Shown: one piece after another, positions 4,853 to 6,824 of the stretch | How the letters are laid out: each line of letters begins with the position of its first letter | Position numbering within the stretch: the first letter of the stretch is position 1 | Assembly (NCBI GenBank): GCA_937894565.1 | Contig: CALBHK010000332.1 | Coordinates: forward strand, 1-6,824 | Source: an uncultured Chlamydiae bacterium | GTDB lineage: Bacteria > Chlamydiota > Chlamydiia > Chlamydiales > CALBHK01 | Reading direction: 5' to 3' | Length of the DNA: 6,824 nt | The notes under the pieces: model-generated | The model's database searches: none | Told to the model about the DNA's origin: nothing | The model's input: only the letters and a program-made list of their open reading frames with translations | Program-made: the position numbers and the translations under genes

Positions 4853-6824
4853 TTAAGATTTAGCTGATAATTCAGCTTTTAAAGTGAGTAGATTGTTCAA
4901 ATTTGTCTCACTCCAATTTTTTAAATAGCCATCGTCTAGTCCTTTTGAAATTGCATTCAACCTTCTTAAAGGAGATAATCCTTTTGGGCAAAATTTAAGA
5001 GAACGCATGTAATAAGACTTTGCTTCGTTGAAGTCTCCTAATTTTTCACATGTTCTTCCAGCGCGATAACAAGCTATTCCCCCTAAAGGAATACCTAAAT
5101 TTATGGCAGCCTGAAAGGCTTCTAATGAACCTCTTAGATCACCATTTTTTTCTCTGCTTTCCCCTACTTGAATCCAAGCCTTAGCGTCCTGATCATCAAT
5201 TTGATAAACAATCTTCTCCATAAGATTTAAAGATCTTTTCGGCTCTCCTAAAAAATCAAAAATCCTTGCCATTGATTCGAGCATAGGAAACAAGTTTTCT
5301 CTATAAAGCAACTTTTCTTTTTCTGTTTGCGGCTTTAGCGATCTTGCGTAAAATTCACAAAGTTCCGCTTCTTTTTGGAGTGTTGCTCGATCCTGCATCA
5401 AAAAGGGATAAAAACTGACAGCCCGATAAAATCGACTTGTCAAAAGACCCTTCTCAAACTCATTAAAATTCGGGCTATTTTGCACTTTTAGAAGAGTTTC
5501 AAAGCCTTTCTCTCTCCATTGTTTTAAAAATGGAATATGGTTTCTTTTTCCGTGATAGACACACCCTAATAGCGTAAGCACAAGTTTCATCCGAAGACTT
5601 TCTTCACGCAGACTTAACTTCTCAAAAGCAAACTCAATATCTTGATAAGGGAAACCCTCCCCTCCTATGAAATAGATATTTTCAAAAAATAATTTTGTGC
5701 AATAGGCATATTCATCTTCAATATCCCAAGAAGAATTTTTTTCGATTAAAGGCAAGCTCTTTAACGCCTCTTCATAAAATCCTAAAGCTCCTAAAAGGCG
5801 ACAAAAGAGAATTCTTTCAAGTTTGGGGAGATTTAAAACGTCATGATAGGTAGATAATACATTATCAGTCCATTCAGAGCGATTTTGCAAAATTTCAAGT
5901 TTTATGGCCTTTGTTTGATGACGCATAGCAAATAAAGCATGGGGCGCCACTGCAAAAATGAGTTCTTCTCTGAAATTTAACGGCATTGCTCTTTGTAAAT
6001 AAAGAGTCTGAAACCAAGGAAGCTCCTTATTTTGGAAAATCTCTAAGGAAACAAGGGGTTCTAAACAAAACATAGGAGTTTTAAAATTTGACAATTTCAA
6101 TTCCCAAAATGGTAATGAGCGTAAATAGACGGGCTTATTTTTAATTTTTTCCCAGTCAATATTCTCAGAATAAGTGGTTGCAATTTCACCCAAAGCCTTC
6201 ACTTCTACTGGTAATTTTACATTCAAATAATGTAAATCTGCACCTTGAACTTGCTTTGCATTTTCAAAGCTTTGTTGTGGCGTAAGAAAAAGACTACCGT
6301 CTAAAGCTTCCATCTGTAAATCTTGCGCTCTTAGAGAGAATTCTACCTGAAACAAAACTGCAAGTGTTTGTTTAACATACGATCGCTCCAAAATTCCATA
6401 TTCTGCGGCTTTTTCAAAATAGCGTTTAGCAAGCTCTCGATCTATATTGATTGCTGTTTTACCAGCCAATAAAAGGGCATAAGAACAGTATGGATCTATG
6501 CAAATGCTCTGCTTGGCATATTTAAATGCCTCTTTTTGATTATCACAATTCTCATAATAAAGAGTGAGCGCATCTAAAAGACGCCTCTTGGTCTCTTTGA
6601 AAAGATATAAATAGGGAGAGTCTTGGGGTAATCTTGAAATAGAGAGATCAGACAAATCACAAGCATTTTGCAATAATAAAACAGCTTTCTGAGAATCCCC
6701 TTGCTTAAAATAGAGATCGCCTCGATATTTATCTAATCGTAAACGAGCTAAGTTGACATCATCATCCGTGCAATTTGCAAAATCCTCAATAAGCAAAGAA
6801 GCTTTATTCAGCCATTTTTCTGCT
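4853..6824 (-). CDS. Large TPR-repeat protein of unknown function (5' end beyond right window edge)
   Basis: The frame stays open from the TAA at 4855-4853 through the right edge, giving at least 657 codons; a TTG at 6796 is merely an internal codon. Helical repeat segments resembling tetratricopeptide repeats occur at both ends. Numbered from that TTG, they lie at about 19-49 (LYFKQGDSQKAVLLLQNA), 71-103 and 106-134, then 536-568 (GESREKNGDLRGSLEAFQAA) and 571-604 (GRTCEKLGDFNEAKSYYMRS). The middle, about 150-520, looks alpha-helical with degenerate repeats and contains no catalytic motif I recognise. No membrane segment is evident in the visible part. TPR proteins usually act as scaffolds. 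rtcB follows 10 nt downstream on the same strand, suggesting an operon, but a functional link is only inference. Confidence 0.85.
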   Translation of the reverse strand, partial: AEKWLNKASLLIEDFANCTDDDVNLARLRLDKYRGDLYFKQGDSQKAVLLLQNACDLSDLSISRLPQDSPYLYLFKETKRRLLDALTLYYENCDNQKEAFKYAKQSICIDPYCSYALLLAGKTAINIDRELAKRYFEKAAEYGILERSYVKQTLAVLFQVEFSLRAQDLQMEALDGSLFLTPQQSFENAKQVQGADLHYLNVKLPVEVKALGEIATTYSENIDWEKIKNKPVYLRSLPFWELKLSNFKTPMFCLEPLVSLEIFQNKELPWFQTLYLQRAMPLNFREELIFAVAPHALFAMRHQTKAIKLEILQNRSEWTDNVLSTYHDVLNLPKLERILFCRLLGALGFYEEALKSLPLIEKNSSWDIEDEYAYCTKLFFENIYFIGGEGFPYQDIEFAFEKLSLREESLRMKLVLTLLGCVYHGKRNHIPFLKQWREKGFETLLKVQNSPNFNEFEKGLLTSRFYRAVSFYPFLMQDRATLQKEAELCEFYARSLKPQTEKEKLLYRENLFPMLESMARIFDFLGEPKRSLNLMEKIVYQIDDQDAKAWIQVGESREKNGDLRGSLEAFQAAINLGIPLGGIACYRAGRTCEKLGDFNEAKSYYMRSLKFCPKGLSPLRRLNAISKGLDDGYLKNWSETNLNNLLTLKAELSAKS

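Noticed and set aside
6794..6796. TTG as the start of the TPR gene
   Set aside because: The same frame remains open with plausible coding sequence to the window edge, so the gene is cut by the window rather than starting here.

Overview
This AT-rich bacterial window carries five protein-coding genes, four of them recognisable. From left to right it holds a thiamine-salvage pair on the minus strand (thiM, then thiE running off the left edge) under a TPP riboswitch, and a plus-strand AAA-type ATPase fused to a PD-(D/E)XK nuclease-like domain. These are followed by a short intergenic region filled by a long nested inverted repeat, an RtcB-family RNA ligase on the minus strand, and a large TPR-repeat protein on the minus strand that runs off the right edge. 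I see no tRNA, rRNA, CRISPR array, transposase or phage gene. Nothing identifies the organism directly. The base composition, compact layout, salvage-only thiamine genes, archaeal-type (ATPase_2/DUF234-like) ATPase and large TPR protein would suit an amoeba-associated or other host-associated Gram-negative such as an environmental chlamydia, but that is a low-confidence guess.

Thiamine region (1-1545): one minus-strand transcript should start just right of a well-conserved TPP aptamer. It then reads thiM (hydroxyethylthiazole kinase) and thiE (thiamine-phosphate synthase). The two genes overlap by 4 nt (GTGA), which implies translational coupling. The Shine-Dalgarno sequence of thiM lies inside the conserved 3' part of the aptamer and its GTG start touches the presumed P1 stem, so TPP binding could hide the ribosome site directly. 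thiD, needed for the pyrimidine half, is not in view and may lie to the left.

ATPase region (about 1640-3247): a good sigma70-type promoter (TTGACG, 17 bp, CATAAT) is built into two 34-nt direct repeats, each centred on a 19-bp palindrome. One repeat covers the -10 box and the other abuts the -35 box, an operator-like arrangement. The natural start is ATG 1791 behind a clear Shine-Dalgarno sequence. That frame stops after 26 codons, while the Walker A and all later domains are in the -1 frame. The switch is at an A8 run that contains an in-phase A_AAA_AAG heptamer. This is either programmed frameshifting or transcriptional slippage, or a simple decay mutation; it is the most testable oddity here.

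Convergent junction (3231-3392): a two-layer, roughly 160-nt inverted repeat lies between the ATPase and rtcB. Its left arm supplies the last codons and stop of the ATPase. It looks like a palindromic mobile-element remnant rather than a standard terminator.

RNA-repair region (3400-6824): the TPR gene and rtcB are on the same strand, 10 nt apart or 43 nt if rtcB uses its internal ATG, so they are probably co-transcribed. The RtcB ligase has all the recognisable active-site motifs. The TPR protein has no recognisable catalytic domain.
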